A stretch of DNA of 64,000 nucleotides, from the NCBI GenBank assembly GCA_013365365.1, contig JABVXU010000038.1:186001-250000 (forward strand), given 5' to 3'. Made by a program: the position numbers and the translations under genes. This document shows, one piece after another, positions 62,370 to 64,000 of this stretch; within the stretch, counting starts at the first letter, position 1; every line of letters begins with the position of its first letter. The stretch is from Cruorifilaria tuberocauda (lineage: Eukaryota; Nematoda; Chromadorea; Rhabditida; Onchocercidae). A model generated the notes under the pieces. The model saw only the letters and a list, made by a program, of their open reading frames with translations, was not told the DNA's origin and ran no database searches.

Positions 62370-64000
62370 ACGAAAAATCCTCATATTGTTATCTTTTTTT
62401 TTTTGATTTTTTAAAGTATTTTATAAAAATAATAAACGAAGCAGATTTATAGAAATGTCTTTAAGAAAAACATGAAGATGAGGAGTGTAAATATTTTGAT
62501 TCAATCCTCTCTTGTTTCTTTCTACTTCATTATGACCACTTCATTGAATTGTTGATTTTCGAACCTTTAATCTTTTTTAGAACGGTGAATGACTTTTGGT
62601 TTTTTTCTCGTTGATTCAATAATTTTGATCTTGATATAAAGACGGATTTGAAACGGATTAGAAGAATTTTGAATTTGGATTCAAAATATCTAAATGCATA
62701 GGAACTAACAAAGTCAAACAATTAATAATCGCAAGAGAGGTAAATTATGACGAATCATGAAGTTTATGACGGAAATATTCCAAGACATTCTGTTGTTAAT
62801 GTTATTCATTGAGTTATTAATACATTTCTCATTTTCAAAGAATTCAGAATTCAATAGTAATCATGAAGTGACCAGAATTTAACACATTTCTCATACCTCG
62901 CATCATTTATTAGTGGTTTAAAATTTATTTTCAGATACCGACCGATGAGAACTGAGATATCCCTGCTTTACTTTCCACTATCTCAACATATTACTATGTC
63001 ACCAAATATTTCTGCTCACCACTTTTGGTTTACTGTATAAAGAGTAAAGAAAGTACGCTCTCCAAACTTTTTAATTTCTTGAAGGAAACGAGAATTATTT
63101 GATTTTCACGTATATTTACTCCATTTCTCACAAATTTTAGAAAATAAATTAACAAATAACTCGCATTCAATTTTTTAAAACATTTTACTTAGTTTATTTG
63201 TAATATGAATTCAATAAAAATGGTTTATAAATTAAAAAGAGCGCAAAATTTTACCGAGTGATTTGAAATTCTTCATTTCAAGGTTAAAGGTCATTCTAAT
63301 TTTTTGATATGATATACATTTCAGCATTTTTCGGACTGAAAAAATGTACCGATCTTCGCATTCCGATAGTAATGCGACGAAAAGAAATGAAATATCACTT
63401 TCACAAAGGATATTCTCATCACTGGTAACTTTTCAATTGTTATTAATTAGATAATAATTATCAGTGAGCGGAAAATCTGCATTGCGAAAATTCTTCCACG
63501 GTAACTAAATAACACAAGCTCATTTCAAAAAATGATTTTTAATGAATTATCAATTCATAATGAATAAGATAGCGCTTAAAATTACTAACGTAATTAAACG
63601 ATTATAAATAACAGCTGATGTTTGGTTCATATCTTTTGGAATTATTTGATATTGTTATTTTTTATAAACTGGAGTAAGTTTCAAGTTGCCACGATCAACG
63701 GACAATCAATACCGCAAGAAGAGACAGTCACAGAGACATTTTTCATTTGATACGGTTCAAAGACGAAAATCGACAAAAAAAAAAACAAAATATCGGTCGC
63801 TTCGTTCCATGCTATATGGCTTAAATTTGCAACAGTAAGAATTTTTAAAAAACAAACTTAAAATCAAAAATTTAATGTAAAAGTCGGAGATTTTCGAATG
63901 TCATTATATTGCTATTACCTTTTATTTATCAGTTTAGCCTGGAGTTTCTGTTCTAGATAACCTAAAACAATCAATCCTTTCCTTTCCTTTACTTCTCGCT

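Larger units (their letters stand above)
54216..64000. other. Gene-poor AT-rich region with hairpins and repeats
   Basis: No gene was recognised in almost 9.8 kb. Open frames of 60-77 codons read as AT-driven chance frames. Features seen are an AATAAA at 54289, a perfect palindrome at 60838-60874, a long hairpin at 62251-62313 and a direct repeat at 62323-62369. Confidence 0.5.

Noticed and set aside
1..64000. CRISPR arrays, insertion sequences, rRNA or tRNA genes
   Set aside because: None were found; the window shows eukaryotic gene structure throughout.

Overview
The window looks like nuclear DNA of a parasitic roundworm, most probably a filarial nematode. It is very AT-rich, its genes are split into many short exons with TTTTCAG-type acceptors, and it holds nematode-typical families: a DB-module secreted protein, tau-tubulin-kinase-like (TTBK-like) kinases and a Gly/Tyr/Asn/Ser-rich secreted protein. 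The species is inferred, not proven. Exon structures were rebuilt by hand from reading frames, splice motifs and remembered family features; no database search was run.

Layout. 1-1029 (-): 5' part of a secreted protein of unknown function. 2698-5135 (-): sap-49/SF3B4, a splicing factor. 5660-8275 (-): actin-related protein 6. 9819-11379 (+): rab-39. 11.4-15.8 kb: no clear gene. 15781-16869 (-): Asterix/WDR83OS. 17468-~23350 (-): long-form tRNase Z (ELAC2/hoe-1). 24090-26059 (-): a TTBK-like kinase. 26-30.7 kb: no clear gene. 30681-32546 (+): DB-module secreted protein. 34103-38293 (+): BPI/LBP/CETP-like secreted lipid-binding protein. 39463-41616 (-): second TTBK-like kinase. 42332-45202 (+): RPF1 ribosome-biogenesis factor. 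45985-48939 (-): a decayed SLC19 folate/thiamine transporter gene. 53148-54215 (+): G/Y/N/S-rich secreted protein. 54.2-64 kb: no recognisable gene, only hairpins and repeats.

Most genes are housekeeping: pre-mRNA splicing, tRNA 3' processing, rRNA maturation, chromatin remodelling, vesicle traffic and ER membrane insertion. The kinase, ELAC2 and Asterix genes lie head-to-tail on the minus strand and could be co-transcribed. The most notable finding is the SLC19-family vitamin-transporter locus, which appears to be a pseudogene: an 8-bp tandem duplication, two in-frame stops, frame slips and damaged splice sites interrupt clearly recognisable transporter segments. Other features worth a look are a 13-nt microexon in that locus, a perfect 30-bp inverted repeat in a BPI-gene intron, and several intergenic hairpins.
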